Shown: piece after piece, positions 31,746-45,300 of the stretch | How positions within the stretch are numbered: position 1 is the stretch's first letter | How the letters are laid out: every line of letters starts with the position of its first letter | Origin: Saturnia japonica | Taxonomy: Eukaryota; Arthropoda; Insecta; Lepidoptera; Saturniidae | Length of the DNA: 64,000 nucleotides | Direction of reading: 5' to 3' | NCBI GenBank assembly: GCA_033032175.1 | Contig: CM065328.1 | Span: forward strand, 8,122,690 to 8,186,689 | The notes under the pieces: generated by a model | Database searches by the model: none | What the model was told of the DNA's origin: nothing | The model's input: the letters and a program-made list of their open reading frames with translations, nothing else | Program-made: the position numbers and the translations under genes

Positions 31746-34700
31746 AGTTATTGCGTACGAGTATGAATGATTATAATAGAGACATACAACGGTACAATAA
31801 ACGACATTACGTTTATAATTTAAAAAAAGAAGCAGTTATAGGGACTGCCGGCAGGAAAGAAAACTTAAAACTTTAGAATTTTTTTTTTAAATTAATTGTA
31901 GAATGAATAATTAAATTATAATTTTTATAATTTAATCAGTTGAGTAGTTTACGCATGCGATATGCTGTCACGCTATGTTATACTAAAATAATGATCTGTT
32001 TCACTCAAACTTTGACTCTCTGTTACGAACAGGATCGCCCAATAACTATTTTATGAGTTATTATATGTTTATCGTACGTTGCTCGTTTGCAAGAAAATTT
32101 ACTTTGCAATACCCAAGTAAAAAGGTAATGTATAATTTAACAATCAATCAACATGTAATATTTCATCTACAGATATACGTATTGTTAAATTTCGATGTCA
32201 GTGACGCAAAAGGATTTACTAAAATCGCACAACGTGCGTGCATAGAAGTTTTCACTTCAAAACTATTCGAATGTTCGAAATTAAACTTTTTTAAAAAGAA
32301 ATGAACAGTCGTCGGTGAAGTTTTTTACGGAAATCGGTCATAAATACTGTTAAAACCAGACTACACGTGCACATTCCAGCCACACAGTGTCGAGTTGTGA
32401 AATAAAGAGTCACTAAACTTTACATTGGTCATTCTTAAGACGTTTCGTGAAGGTAGTTCGACGTGCTAATAACCGGGTCACATAAGGGGACATAACGCAG
32501 GAAGCATGGGTATTGCGTGAGTTAACAGCACACTTCCTAAGTGAACCCCTCGAGACATTTTTTTATCGACGCATTTTGTTTTACACGGCGCGTAAGGAAA
32601 TTGGCAATTTTGCTTTTGTGTGAATGCTAAATACGGGATCTGGGGATTCATTTTAAATGGAACAAAGGAAAGATTTTTGTGTATACTTTTCTTTTTATTT
32701 CGCTTCGGTAGTCTTGTTAGGGTCGAGGGTGGGTGGGGGATAGAGAGGCTATAATTTACGTTTACGTCACACATTTAATTATGTTTATAAATTGCTATGC
32801 GCATTACCTTAACAACTAAGTTAAAATAGTCAACTCTTTGTCAAGATATCAAGTTCAATTCTGTTTTTTTTTTACTCATACCTTGTTTATGAATGTTGGA
32901 CTAATATTCCATAATCCATTCGAAAATTTCTAATAAACAATATCACAATAATTATTACTAAACTATATTTTTTTATTAAAGTCTAAACTACCTATAGTAA
33001 TACAATATGCCATCAAATGCGTAAGTTAAAAGTAATGATTATTGTAGATAAAATTTATCTACACAGAAAATGAAAACATTAAAAACACATTTAATCATAA
33101 AATATATAATTTGTCAAAGGTGTTTAAAAATTGATTAAAGGATATTTATTATTCATCAAGGAAATATATTCAACAAATATTTAAGAGGCGACATCTTTTA
33201 TCAATCTGCTTAACTAACGTGACAGCTGTTTGATTGTTTACATTCTATAATATGAGAAGTATAAAAATATATATATACATATATGAAAAGACAAAATGGC
33301 CGATAAAATAGACAACAGGAAAAAAAATTTAAAAAATCACAGTCTAAATAGATGCGGACTAGACATTGTAATAACAAAATCCGAGCCATTGACTGTTATT
33401 GACATTAAGACGTACCTACTAAAGTATAAAAAGTTGACATATGACTAAATTACTAAATATCTAGAGATATTAATTGATATTATGTCATACATTGCATTAT
33501 TTTAATGTGTTAATAGCAAAATTAACATGTTTATATCTTTATTTGTAGCTAAATAATTTGAGATTGATATGGAAAAATAATAAAAAAAGAAATAAAATAT
33601 TGCTAAACTAATAGAAATCCTCATTTTAAAGTATTTGTTAGCGAATTTTGTATTATGTTTGCTATTAAATTATAAAATAGTAAGATGTGTGCTTTGAATT
33701 TAAAACAATTGTCGCAATTTTTTATCTCGCTGCAATTTATTTATTTCTACATAAATGAATTGTCTCTGAGTGGGAGCACCTCTATACCAACTTGGGCTAT
33801 TTGACTCGACTTGAATGCAAGTCGTGAGACTCGTTGATGATCGCAAACACACAAACGGTATCGAATCTTCAAGTCCAAAGAGACTTCGCCTTCTTTTGTA
33901 GACTCTACAGGTTTTTAAAGGGTCGGCAACTTACATGTGGCCCTTCTAGTGTTTACTGGGTTCAGACTCAGTAAGAAAAATAAAAGGTAGGTAATTGTGT
34001 TATATTCTACAATAAACTTCCTAAGTAACTTCTTCTCTGTACATCCAGTGAAAATGATAATAATTGTAAACAATATATATAGACAAGTGTTATAACTGCC
34101 ATCTTTGATCCTAAAATGTATAAAATACTATTGTTTTAATTTAATTTGCAAGCGTTTATAGGTTGTGGTGATCGCTTACTTTCAGGCGACACGCACGTGT
34201 TTGCCATTATTTTATTATCTCTACTTAAGACCGTTCCGCTGTGTTTGCAAATTTTGTCAACTACGCGCTTTTGAATTATCTTTGTTCGCAACATCAGCTT
34301 ACAGAAAATAGGGTCCAAATAAATATACCCAACATTCAGGCTCCCGACGTTACAAAAATGTTCGTAAAATTGGCATAAATGCTATCCACGGAAGCCACGT
34401 TATTTGAATAATAAAAATTACGACAAAACACCTTTATAATTGTGTCACTGTATCAACCCTAGCACAGCAAAATGATCGTTATCTGTTAATTATTTCCTTA
34501 AAAGGTGTTTAAATCAAAATTTCCGCTAGCCACGTAGGGCTGAACGAAAGGCAGGTGGAAATTAAGAAGCCGAGTGACTTCTGGCTTCCTTAGTTTAATG
34601 AACGATGTGTGTAGTTGAGTTTTATCTGATTCTAAAAGTGGGACAAAATTGTATCCCTACCTAAAGGAAGTACGTAAATTGAATGACAGCCAATCTAAGC

Positions 34701-35060
34701 TATACTTTCTTTTGGTTACATCCGGCAATAATTTGTCAGAAATTACTTTACCTACAAACTACTAAGGCTTGAAATGTTGTACGATCGCGAGGTTTATATT
34801 ATGTAAATCATATATCATTTTTCATGACAAACACCATAATATCTCTCTTAATTCTTTAGCAAAATGAATGATTCAAAAATCACTTTTATAGCTTATGGTG
34901 AGCGCTATTGACGATACATAGAGTTCAAAGTTAATAAATCCATATGATACTTATAATTTCATTTTGAAAAGAATGTATTGTAAAAATATCTTTAAATTAA
35001 ATATCACCATTTTTCTCATCTATTATTAAATACATAATAATATAGGAAACTGCTATGCTA
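31746..35060. other. Gene-free AT-rich stretch
   Basis: No exon with host-like codon use was found. A LINE-type fragment lies at about 33770-33970 ('ggcaacttacatgtggcccttctagtgtttactgg'). A short ORF at 32053-32304 lacks similarity and splice context. Confidence 0.35.
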
Positions 35061-35065
35061 ACTAA

Positions 35066-35337
35066 GGGTTGCCAGATAGGAAGTCTAAAATTTTGGGGCA
35101 AAGTTTTAAAAAGACTGGACAAATAAAGACAATTTTTTTTAATTGAATTAAATGCTGAACATATTCAGGTTTAGTAAACTGAGTTCGAAACGGCGCGATA
35201 ATTTAAAATTTCTGTTTTGTTAAAAACTGTACAAGAAGACGTTTGTCGGGTCATTTTGTATTTTTTCGGGAGCCCGGATATCATATGAAATGTCGGGACA
35301 ATCCAGACGAATCCCGACCAACCGACTCTGGCAACCC
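35066..35337. mobile_element. 272-bp Harbinger-like MITE with TAA target sites
   Basis: It begins GGGTTGCCAGAT and ends TCTGGCAACCC, with inverted ends of at least 11 bases. TAA flanks both sides (35063-35065 and 35338-35340), fitting the TWA duplication of PIF/Harbinger. Internal sequence is non-coding, with 'gtcgggacaatccagacga' close to the right end. Confidence 0.7.
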
Positions 35338-35639
35338 TAAGTAGTCTACAGAGAATTCTTATGAGTGAGTTTGTTTCTAGCCCAAGTCTCTAAGTTAGCG
35401 TGAAAAAGTTTAACTTATCTAAAGCTATCTGATTAGATGTATTGTTATCTGACATTGCCCTTACATTAAAAAGGATTTGACTGGTTTCAGAGAATTTTAT
35501 CATACCGTATGCAGCGAGCCCGACAGGAAGTTGTTTGATGATGATGTAATCATTGAAATTGAATATAGGTACATATTCGTAATTGCGATTTGATAGTTTA
35601 GTTCAAGTCACTGGACTTTTAAAATAAAACGTTTCGAAT

Positions 35640-36140
35640 TTCTCGAATCCAACTCGGTTGGGCAATGTTCGAGAAGCTACGTAACATCTTTTGTCCGAGA
35701 TACCACAGTGTCTCAGGACGAAAGTCTTCTACCAATGTGTGTTGCCAATGATTAGGTGATTAGGTGCTGAGGAGTGATCGCTAACTGTTGGCCTCATAAG
35801 AAAGCTCAATTTCATTCGAAGCGCAATGGAGAGTTTCTCTGCATGATCAAATCAGAAACGAGGAGATCGGCAGAGGAACTAAAGTGACAGACATATTATA
35901 TACTTCTCAGAATTGCTAGACATAAGTGGCAGTGGGCATATTGCTCGTAGAACGGATAGTCAATGGGGCCGTGTATTCTCGAGTGGCGGCCATTTACCGA
36001 AGCCCGAGACGCAGCGTGGGCAGAGCCGCCATAAGGCGAACCGACAACGTGTAGAATGCGGGAACCAATTAGTTGAGGAAGGCCTATGTCCAGCAGTTGA
36101 CATCTTTTATCTGAAAACTTTGGCTCAATGGATGGATAGT
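35640..36140 (+). pseudogene. RTE-clade LINE reverse transcriptase C-terminal region, degenerate
   Basis: Scattered frames give EKLRNIFCPRYHS, then LHDQIRNEEIGRGTKVTDI, GHIARRTDSQWGRV, RRSVGRAAIRRTDN and KAYVQQLTSF. These are in the order expected for the tail of moth RTE-type LINEs, but several stops and frameshifts separate them. The element is dead; the 5' part is absent. It belongs to the same family as 29108-29385. Confidence 0.85.
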
Positions 36141-36307
36141 CGGAACAATTTCTTATGAGAAAACGCGGTCAGCAAGATATTTGTTAAATACGTTTTAATA
36201 TAAATCTATTGCTATCGTGCTATAGCTATCTGTGTATACCCAGAAGACCAAATAGGGCGCGAGAGAGATAATTAATGTTGTTCGGAACGATTATATCTAT
36301 GTATCTT

Positions 36308-36842
36308 CTTCTATACAATTAATAAAATTGAAGTGTCTGTTTGTAATGTCAAAATAACAGTTTTTTACTAAATGCATATGAAAGTATATACAATACCTAT
36401 AACAAAACACCCATTTTTCTCATCAATCAACATCATCTGTCTGTCTGTTTATTTCGAGGAATCTCCGAAACGGTTGGACCGATTTTGATGGGACTTTCAC
36501 TGGTAGATAGCTGAATTTATAGGGAGTAACTTATGCTACTTTTATTTTAGAAAAAGAATTAGGGTTCCGCATAAATTAAAACAAAACTGATCACGGTGAA
36601 ACAATTCGGGCGCTTATTAAATAGCTTACGCTGAGTAAACCATAAGAGATACAGCAAATTAATGTACTAAACAATTGTAGATATTAAAAAGACCTACAAA
36701 AAAGTCTGGGAGAGTATATGTGTATCTTCTAAGAACACCCACAATAAGCATTTTTGTCTTTAAAATAGCCGGGAGCGGGGGAGCAAGATTCGCGCGGGTA
36801 TTCTGTAGTCCACGTGAGTGACGCTACGGGCGCAGCTAGTAA
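36308..36842 (+). repeat. Dispersed repeat family A, copy 3
   Basis: The fullest copy. It starts 'ctatacaattaataaaattgaagtg' and ends 'cgctacgggcgcagctagtaa'. It contains 'gtctgtctgtttatttcgagg' and 'tccgaaacggttggaccga'. Confidence 0.85.
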
Positions 36843-37394
36843 TAAATAAAATCATAATTTCGTATTTCCCTGTTTCCTCCTCGAAAACTGGATAAACAAC
36901 TCTTATGCAATGAGGACTTGACCTATGCCTATTATATCCTTTCGCAACATTCGAACTTTATAAAAACATCAAATGCGTGTCGCTTTTAGTGATACTCTGT
37001 TACCCAAATGACAACAATATTTTTAAAATGTAATAAATAGTTCAAAGTGCAATACCCCTTCCTTGTTTTCTAATTCAAATACTAACTGTTATGTGTTACT
37101 CGGAAGGTTTGTAATCTACCTAAAGATTTCATCAAACCTTACTCTTAAGTCCCGTTATTCCAGATATGTTCAACATCCGATACACTTTCGTTTCAAGCAG
37201 ATGTGATTTGTTTTTTTTTTTGCGTACGTTGTTGCGTTTGAAAGTGAATTTTTTGCTCGACCCAAATAGTTGGTGAGAATTGGCACATTCTTCTTACATT
37301 CATATTGAAATTTCTTTGTAATAAATATGACATGTTCATTATTGGCATTAATTAGGAGATTTCTTGGTTTGTTGAGTGATAGATCACGTTAATT

Positions 37395-37545
37395 GTGTCT
37401 GACTGGATAGCGATCTTCATACACCAGGTGTAGGTTTCTAGGATTGCATGACAGCGGCGACCGTCAAAGGATTGCCGATCTCTCGGTGGTGGTCGATTGT
37501 TTTTAGATTTTACTTTACTTACCATCAGGCGCCGTTATGTATTAT
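37395..37545 (+). repeat. Dispersed repeat family F, copy 2
   Basis: Contains 'tgacagcggcgaccgtcaaagg', 'tctcggtggtggtcgattgtt' and 'cttaccatcaggcgccgtta'. Confidence 0.65.
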
Positions 37546-40170
37546 TTTGCTGTGTTATTTTTTTTAAGAATATGTTTTTTCTGTATTGTTCAACGATATT
37601 TTATTATGTAATTTAGTAACATGTTACCTAGATACACTAACCTATCCAAGAAATGAACTGTTCATTAATTGGTATATTACAAACTTTACACCTGCCTTAC
37701 CTTTTGTATTGCGTTGCACATTCATGACGGGGTATGATTTTTGTACCTGATTTTTTGTTCCGTTTGCGCACATGTAAATTCTTATTTGCCGTCCTCTTCT
37801 ATGGGATTACGGGCTTAGTTTTTATCCTCTCTCCCATAATACTTCCATACGTGTTTTTGTGTGGGTGCGTGAGTGTGAGAAACCGTAGATTCTGTATTTC
37901 TCTTTGCCAGACATGTCAGTCAACGGTTGGGAGTCTAGCTGGTTAGCATTCGTTCACAGCGGTATTGTTCAGGCGGGAAACCTGTTAATTTCGGGAATCC
38001 ATTTTAAAAGTGTTATAATGGCGTGGCTATTAGTGGTTGAGAGAAGTTACTTAGGTTAACACAGTGGAATGTTATATATTATGTAAGTTTTAAAACATAC
38101 TTAGAAACTCCAGTAATATTCACATAATAATATTAAGAAATAAAAGGTAACGTTGTCGCCTTCGTTTTTAGATTTTTCTGTTTTTACCATCAGTCACTTG
38201 ACGTCAGTTTGTCGTGCTATAAAAACAAAAATCCAATACAGTTAATATAATTATGTTATTACTTATCACTTCTTTAGCAAGTGGTAAAAATACACACCCT
38301 TGTTGGTTGGCGCGATGAAATGTTACGGATTACCACTTCTCTAGAGTTAGCTTAATTCTTTGTCTGATTTGATACATGCATACATACATCGCGCCCAACT
38401 TCCAATCGGGTAGGCAGAGACCACGTCCTTTCGCTTGATACGATCCAGGCAAACATCTTTCGCTTCTTCAACATTCATCAATTTTTTCACGCACGCTCGT
38501 CGATTTAAAGTACTCTTTACCCCAGACCTTTCTTCAGAACGGTTTGAGAGGAGCATATAAAATGTTGTCTATTATATCCGATAAAAAGTAGACCATGCAA
38601 GCAGTGAATCCGCACCGTTGACTATGGCAGACTCTTCTAATTATGAATATAAGTAAAATTATATAAGTACTTGAAATTTAGTGAAATATGCTTTATAATC
38701 TCACTTAATTTAAGTGTATTACTTAAACCAATAAAATAAGAGATTGAACAACCACTTCATAGGGTTAGTCTTTTTGTTATAATTTGCGCGCGGCCTAAAA
38801 ATCATTCTCATCAACTTTATATATTTAATATTTATGTATGTATAGATTATTTGTGTGTACCCACGATGTTATAAAACGAGTTTAATCATTGTCTCGGCAT
38901 AAACCAGTTTTGGTTTTTCGGAACATTTCAATCAATTTTTTTGTTAAATAAATAAAAAAAGTAAGTATAATAACTTCAAAAAAACCGATAGGCAACATTA
39001 CACTTTATACCATACAGGTACATAGGTTCTGTAAGGGACCTTTTTTATTAGTTAGTTTGACAAAAATTGACAGATCACTAAATACATATGACACATGTTT
39101 CTCCCTTCCTCCTAGGAAGCAGGAATACGTATATAATATGTACGTTAGTTTAGCTCGAATTTCTACGAATAAGGAATTAGTCAAGTGGCGATGTAGTTGC
39201 ATATCCGGCAACAACCCAAGCCGAGGTTCGGCCTATTTGGCACTCTTTCACCACGCCACCACGGTCGAGTGTCTTCAGCACTCGCCCCCATGAAGGCTCG
39301 AGTTTTCTTGGGCCCTTAAGGCTAACAGTGTAGTTACTTCAAAAATTTTTATCAAGGAAATTTAAAAATAGAATAGGTATTTTTATGTATGCGAATGAAG
39401 CAGGTAAATATAATATTTGCAATGAATGAGAAGCGAAACGTGTTTGCTATCAGCTGATACCTCGACTCGCCGTGCGTCGGTATGCATAAATAAATAGGTA
39501 GATTCCTTGTTTTTTTTATTACATCCATTCTTACCTCACCGAAAGTCGATTCGTATTCGAGAATTATTACCATGGTTCACAACCGGTACTATTTCTATAC
39601 GGAACCCGTTTCGATCGTCGTGCATAGCGACTTAGGAACTTAACAAATTTTTAAAACGAGCTTCTTGTTCTTTGTATATGAGGGGCCTCATTATCTTGTG
39701 TTCTTCGAATGTCGTAGTGTACCAACATAACCTAGTTGATGTTTATGATTCATCTTTTTTTTTTTACTTAATGGCAACTGTGTTCAAATTCAATTGTGCC
39801 AATATCACGTGAATACATTATTTTTCTAATTATTCTTGCAATCTTTAAACACAACTCTTACAAGAATGTAGATGCCTTGTTAGAACACTTCAGGAAGTTT
39901 TTTGTAGCAACTTAAAAAACATATTCCTATTTATTATTTATAATCCACTTCAACTGTGCACAATAAGCCAAAACTAGAAAATATACGGCCAAATAACATA
40001 AGTTCTAATGAAGAGTTAAAAACCACATGGCAGTTATAGATTCCGCCAAAAACTCCGATTCATTAGTCATGAAAATTTCGGGAAACCAAAAAGGCATATT
40101 TCGAAATTTGACAACTGTTTTTATTCAGGCCATTTGTAATACTTTATTTAAATAAACTTATATTTCATAT
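37546..40170. other. Gene-free stretch
   Basis: AT-rich. A GC-richer patch at 39180-39320 ('cggcctatttggcactctttcaccacgcc') has no ORF that I can support. Confidence 0.35.
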
Positions 40171-40174
40171 TATA

Positions 40175-40395
40175 TTAGCTATCCAATAGTTGTACCCCAC
40201 GGTTTCATCCGTGTTAAATTTTAAACAGCTTGTCAGATTGCTTGCCGTCCATGATCACTGCTCAGCTCTTGGAGTCTTAGCGTGAACTTGTATTGTCTAA
40301 CGTACCTCAATAAATAGGCTGTAAAATGCAAAAAGATTTTTTTTAAATCTGAGTGGTAGTTCTAGAGATTACCTCGTTCAGACAATGTTTCGAGT
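40175..40395 (+). repeat. Dispersed repeat family B copy with retroposon opening
   Basis: Starts 'agttgtaccccacggtttcatcc' and continues into 'gtacctcaataaataggctgtaaaatgcaaaaa' and 'gtggtagttctagagatta'. Confidence 0.8.
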
Positions 40396-41694
40396 TTCTC
40401 CACCGGTTCTGGAAACATCCTTCTCACGAAATGAACAGGCAAAGGATTTTATTTAGTTTGTTATGATATTTTTTTAGTAAGATATTTTTAGTGTGTTTAG
40501 TAATGGGTAAAATTGTAAAATGCTGGCTTTATTATGTGAGGGAAGTGCGAACTGCGACATGATGAAGTTAGTCAGCTATCAAAGACAATAATGTGAATTT
40601 TTACCATTGTAAATATCCTATTTATGGGTTATTCTCAAAGTAAATTTTATAACGTGTATTTGTCACACTTGACATTGGCAAAATTGCCTACATACACAGA
40701 AAGCTAAAATAAAAAAAGTATTTTGAATAAATTATTATTTAACTAGACAATGTTTAATTATTTTTACACAATAAAATATCAGTAAAGTCATAGTTAACTT
40801 GTTGTTGGCACGAGGCATTAACATTAAATTCCAAAGAGGTATTTTGTGATATCCAGTGAAAAACATTAGTAATACATAGTTAATAAACATTGAGGCAAAA
40901 CCGGAACTGCTGTCAGACCAATCATCGTTCATCATTCAGTACAAATAATAATACAAGACACGTGTTGCGATGCACAAGGTCTGCTTCGAGGTCACGTAAA
41001 CCTAGGATATAATGTCCCAATGATTAAATAGGTTTGCAGAATTTGTCAATTTAACTAGTTATGTTCTTTTCATATTAATATAGGGCTTTAAACTTAATAC
41101 TTACATTTTAAAATGATGATAGTGATTTTTTATGATACGTGGGAATAGTTATCATCGGTACATACGAATATTGTTCGTTTTATATCTCTAATATGCATTG
41201 TGCAACTTGCGATAGGCATTTTCGATAGATTATTATGATAAAGGCTTCATGAGTCAACGTAAACCCTGTCCTACAACTTTCTCTTTTTGAATTTCATCAA
41301 TAAACGGCAATAATATTTTAAATTAAATTTTATCTGAAGGCCCATTACTCAAACCTAAATTCACGAATAAGTTCTAATCATAGATGTAGTATTTTCTAAT
41401 ACATTAGACATAAGGGAGTTTTAATAAAAACTTAATAAATACGAGTTATAGAGTCAAACCTTTTATGTCCTCACGAAATAAATATATTCATAACTTCTAC
41501 ATGATTTCATGTTAATGCCTAGAAAGAACTAGAGCCCATTAAACATAAACATGCGGCTAATGTATTTGATTATGGCTTGTTATATGCATGGTAACAAGTA
41601 CAACTTGGTAATTGTATGTACACAGTTTGAAAAAAAATCCTTCTCAACGTATGTTTTGCTAAATAGACATCCAGGAAGCATCTTATTCAACGTT

Positions 41695-41925
41695 CTTCAT
41701 AAATCTATACCAATATTATAAAGAGGAAAGATTTGATTTTTTGTTTGTAATGGATAAACTCAAAAACTACTGGACCGATTTTAAATATTCTTTCACCAAT
41801 ATAAAGCTATGGTATCAGCGAGTAACATAGGTTATATAATAATTAAAAAATATATTTTATTCCTAATAAAAATGTCGATAGTTTTACACAAAGTATAAAA
41901 AGTTGGGCACAGCTATATTAAATAA
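41695..41925 (+). repeat. Dispersed repeat family H, copy 1
   Basis: Contains 'taccaatattataaagaggaaagatttgattttttgtttgtaat', 'actcaaaaactactggaccgatttta' and 'tcgatagttttacacaaagtata'. An inverted relative lies at 57900-58146 inside a Myb intron. Confidence 0.8.
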
Positions 41926-42249
41926 AATATTCATCACTAACTAATTTCCTAATCCAGGAATAGAACCTCTTCTTTTACTTAGTCTTTTTCTCTCCTGTGA
42001 GTAAAGTATTAACCAAAATATTTAAGGGATGCTTGGTTGACTCGTTTGAATGGAACGTACCGGTGACGTAAGAATGAGAAAAAGATATACAACGCGTATG
42101 TGTGTGATAGAAGAAGAAGATGATAATTAGAGAGAATTCTGAACAGGAGAAAGCGAAATCGATAGGATAAAGAAAGAAATACGGTGCTTCATCCATGCTG
42201 CTTACCCAAGTTAGATAATATGTTGACCAAAATATATATTTGCTTACAG

Positions 42250-42382
42250 AAAAAACGGATATGACACGGAGACGAGCGAGTATTCAGAGGACTCGACTGC
42301 GGCCTATGAGGATGTACCGGTTACAACCAAAAGTGCTGGGTCGAGGAAGAATATCAACAGGGGAAGATGGACCAAGGAGGAG
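42250..42382 (+). CDS. Myb: Myb exon a: acidic N-terminus and start of R1
   Basis: Acceptor tgcttacag|a and donor gag|gtattg. It enters in phase 2 (its first base completes a codon) and then reads KNGYDTETSEYSEDS ... NINRGRWTKEE. The Ser/Asp/Glu-rich lead matches the acidic N-terminus of animal B-Myb, and RGRWTKEE opens repeat R1. The donor is not a strong consensus, but the phase match to the next exon is exact. Confidence 0.93.
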
Positions 42383-45300
42383 GTATTGTGTTATCCAAAA
42401 TATCCACCGTCCTAATCAACAAAAGTACAGTAAAATTTGTGAAAAATACGAGGATATAATTTTCGACATAACAAAAGTGTTACTGTAGCTTTTAGTTGCT
42501 TTAAAACCGAAATAGTTATCTACAAAAATGATGGTGCAACTAGTTGACTATTATTAACTGTTTCCTTTATCTTTGAAAAAAATAGAGCTTCTGTCAGAGA
42601 TAAATATGGGTAAATTCAAATATTCTATTAACATTAGTACAATTACGAAATTCGTTTAGGATCTTATTACTTACGTGAATGAGCTTTATGGTTTGACATT
42701 TTGCAGTGTTCATTTTTACAATAACCATCCTCAGGTATTACCGCAGTTGCAGTTTACAACCAGTGAGGATTCCAAGCGAGTTACTAATTTAGATCAACCA
42801 CCAAATACTAGCATCTAATCCACAACACTGTTAGATGATTTGTGCAAAATAAATGGACCGACTAATTGTGTGACAAATGTTTCCATAATTCCAGGACAAA
42901 AGACTTAAAAACTACGTGAAGATGTATAAGGAGAATTGGGAGCGCATATCAGCGGAATTTACGGACAGATCGGACGTCCAGTGTCAACAGCGATGGACCA
43001 AGGTCGTGAATCCTGAACTAGTCAAAGGACCGTGGACCAAGGAGGTATTTTTTCTTCGTTGGTAAAAATAAAATAAGAGATTTTACAGCAACATCGATTA
43101 TTTTTCACACAGAAGTCTACAAAGTTTTATGAAAGGTGGGGCATAGAGATTTTTTTTGGAGATTTCTCACTAGTTGGGACAGTCCGGCTGGTGGAATACC
43201 TCCGCCCTACAGAAGATCGCAGCCAAACAACTTTGTGTTGTGTTTGTGCGGAGAGTGGGGTTTCTACAGCTCCTCGGAGAAGTGGGTTTGGCAGTTTATT
43301 TGTATAGGAAAAAAACTTCTCCTTTTAATACCATTACACAGATAAGTACAACATTGTTAAAATTATTAACAGTTGTAGCAGATTTCAGTGTGTTGACTTA
43401 ATTCAATAGCCGAAAAATCTTCTCTATTGCATATATGAAGCATGATTTGATTTTGGAAAATAACTCTTATGATGAAATAGTAATAATGGTTACTTTTTAT
43501 AATTGCTAATGGTAATTATTAAAATCGACCTATTTCATGGTCCTTTTCTTTAAGTGTATATTTTAAAGAGAGTGGTTTCTTATGCTGAAATAACGCATTC
43601 CTTGCTATATTTCCAACCGATTTGTGACTTATATTAGAAGTCATTTGTATGGAATTAAACGCCAGCCAGTCTATCAATGCAGGACGTAACATATGAGTCA
43701 CCATGAATTGGTATCGTTGCACGCTTGCACGATACTCGCATCCGTATAATTAGCAACAGCGCGCCGACACATTCATTGTTGTTGCATCGTATTCACATGC
43801 AAATGTTTGACTAGCCGCTTTTACACTGTATTTATCCATCGGTTTAAAGTTCGGCATACGTTTCGGCAAATATCCGATTGTTGTGTTGGTGAAGCTCAAG
43901 AATAACTCGCTTTATAATCTATGCTAGGTTTGAAATGTTTACTAATACTTCACTTTAGATGAGATGGGACGTAAGACTAAACAAGTTGTAACTTACGATC
44001 TTATGCGTCTAATGTGAAGAATAATTTTGTGAACCGTCTTTTTGTTTTTGCAAGACACCTAGCTATGCTTGGTCTCGGATTTTGTTTCACCCGTGTTACA
44101 TATATGGTCAATCCTCCACCACGCCGCTTCCAACTCTGTCGTTTAGCCTATCATTGTTCTCACTTCCCGTATTTGCCTATAGCTTGCTAGATTCTTTGAG
44201 ATTCATGGTCATTGCTGCGCTCCAGGATCGAAGCGTGACCTTCCTTAAATGAATAGGCTATAAAATACAAGAAACAAATTTCAAATTTAACTGGTAGCGC
44301 TTTTAAAACAGTCTCTTGAGCTTTATATATTGGTTTAAATGTGTATAAAACTTGTTAGTTTAAAAAATGCAATTGAGAATCTTTAACAACATTTGTGCAA
44401 AATTGAATATCGAATAAATTCTTTGTTTTGCATAAAAGGTAAAATTTCGTCAAATGTGAGATAATAATATTTAATATCATCGTTTGTTTTATCATGACAT
44501 TAAAACAGCCAATGTATATTATATACGTGATGTAATCAAACATAAATAACTTTAAGATAGTTTCACATTCATGTCCATCGATAAACAATGGATTCATTCA
44601 TAAAATCCGAGAATCCTATCGCGTTCGTACATTTCGGGCACATATACGTTTTATGGGCAAAATTGACGTAAGATACCCATCGGTATGTAGCGGACCCGTA
44701 AAAAATAAACCACAAGGATTATTGTTCAAATGCGTATAGAATTGTAATGAGGTGGGCCCAAATTTTCAAATTTTAAATGCTAAATCACTACAATAGAAAG
44801 AATATATTAAATTGCATATTGAAAAAAAAAAAAAAAATAATCTCGTAACTTTTCGTAACATAACAAAACAATTTTTAACAAAAAAAAGAGAAAACCAATT
44901 TTAATGGTTTTTAGGAGTTTTCCGGTGTATCTTCGAAGTTCAAGGTTCAATGCAAATAAAATTAAAATGCGACCACCCTCTTTCTAACAAAAAAAGAATC
45001 ATCCAAATCGTTATCATTAAAACGTTTTTTAATTGTTGAACTTACTTAGATTTTGGTGAGCTAAATGAAACTCTTCATGTTTGGAAGGGATTATGTCCTG
45101 GTGAAGTTTGAGGGAAACTGCTAGGTGCGATCAACGCTGGGCCGGACTTTGTGCCGATCTTTTTGTTCTATTTGGCTAAAATTTGACTAGTTGCTAAGTT
45201 AGGAAGAATAAGGAACTCAATTCGAATATATTTTTTTAATAGTTGTTATGCCATAACTTCTTTGTTTATGAACCGATTTTGATTATTCTTTTCTTTTTTT

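Noticed and set aside
32053..32304. 83-codon plus-strand ORF
   Set aside because: AT-rich codons, random-looking translation and no conserved motif.
42040..42080. Candidate Myb start exon ('atggaacgtaccggtgac' followed by gtaaga)
   Set aside because: The exon would end in phase 0, but exon a needs phase 2, so it cannot join correctly.
4236..42249. A hidden multi-gene system or gene cluster
   Set aside because: I read both strands for conserved motifs and splice-bounded exons; apart from the exon candidate at 18981-19238 everything recognisable is transposon-derived.
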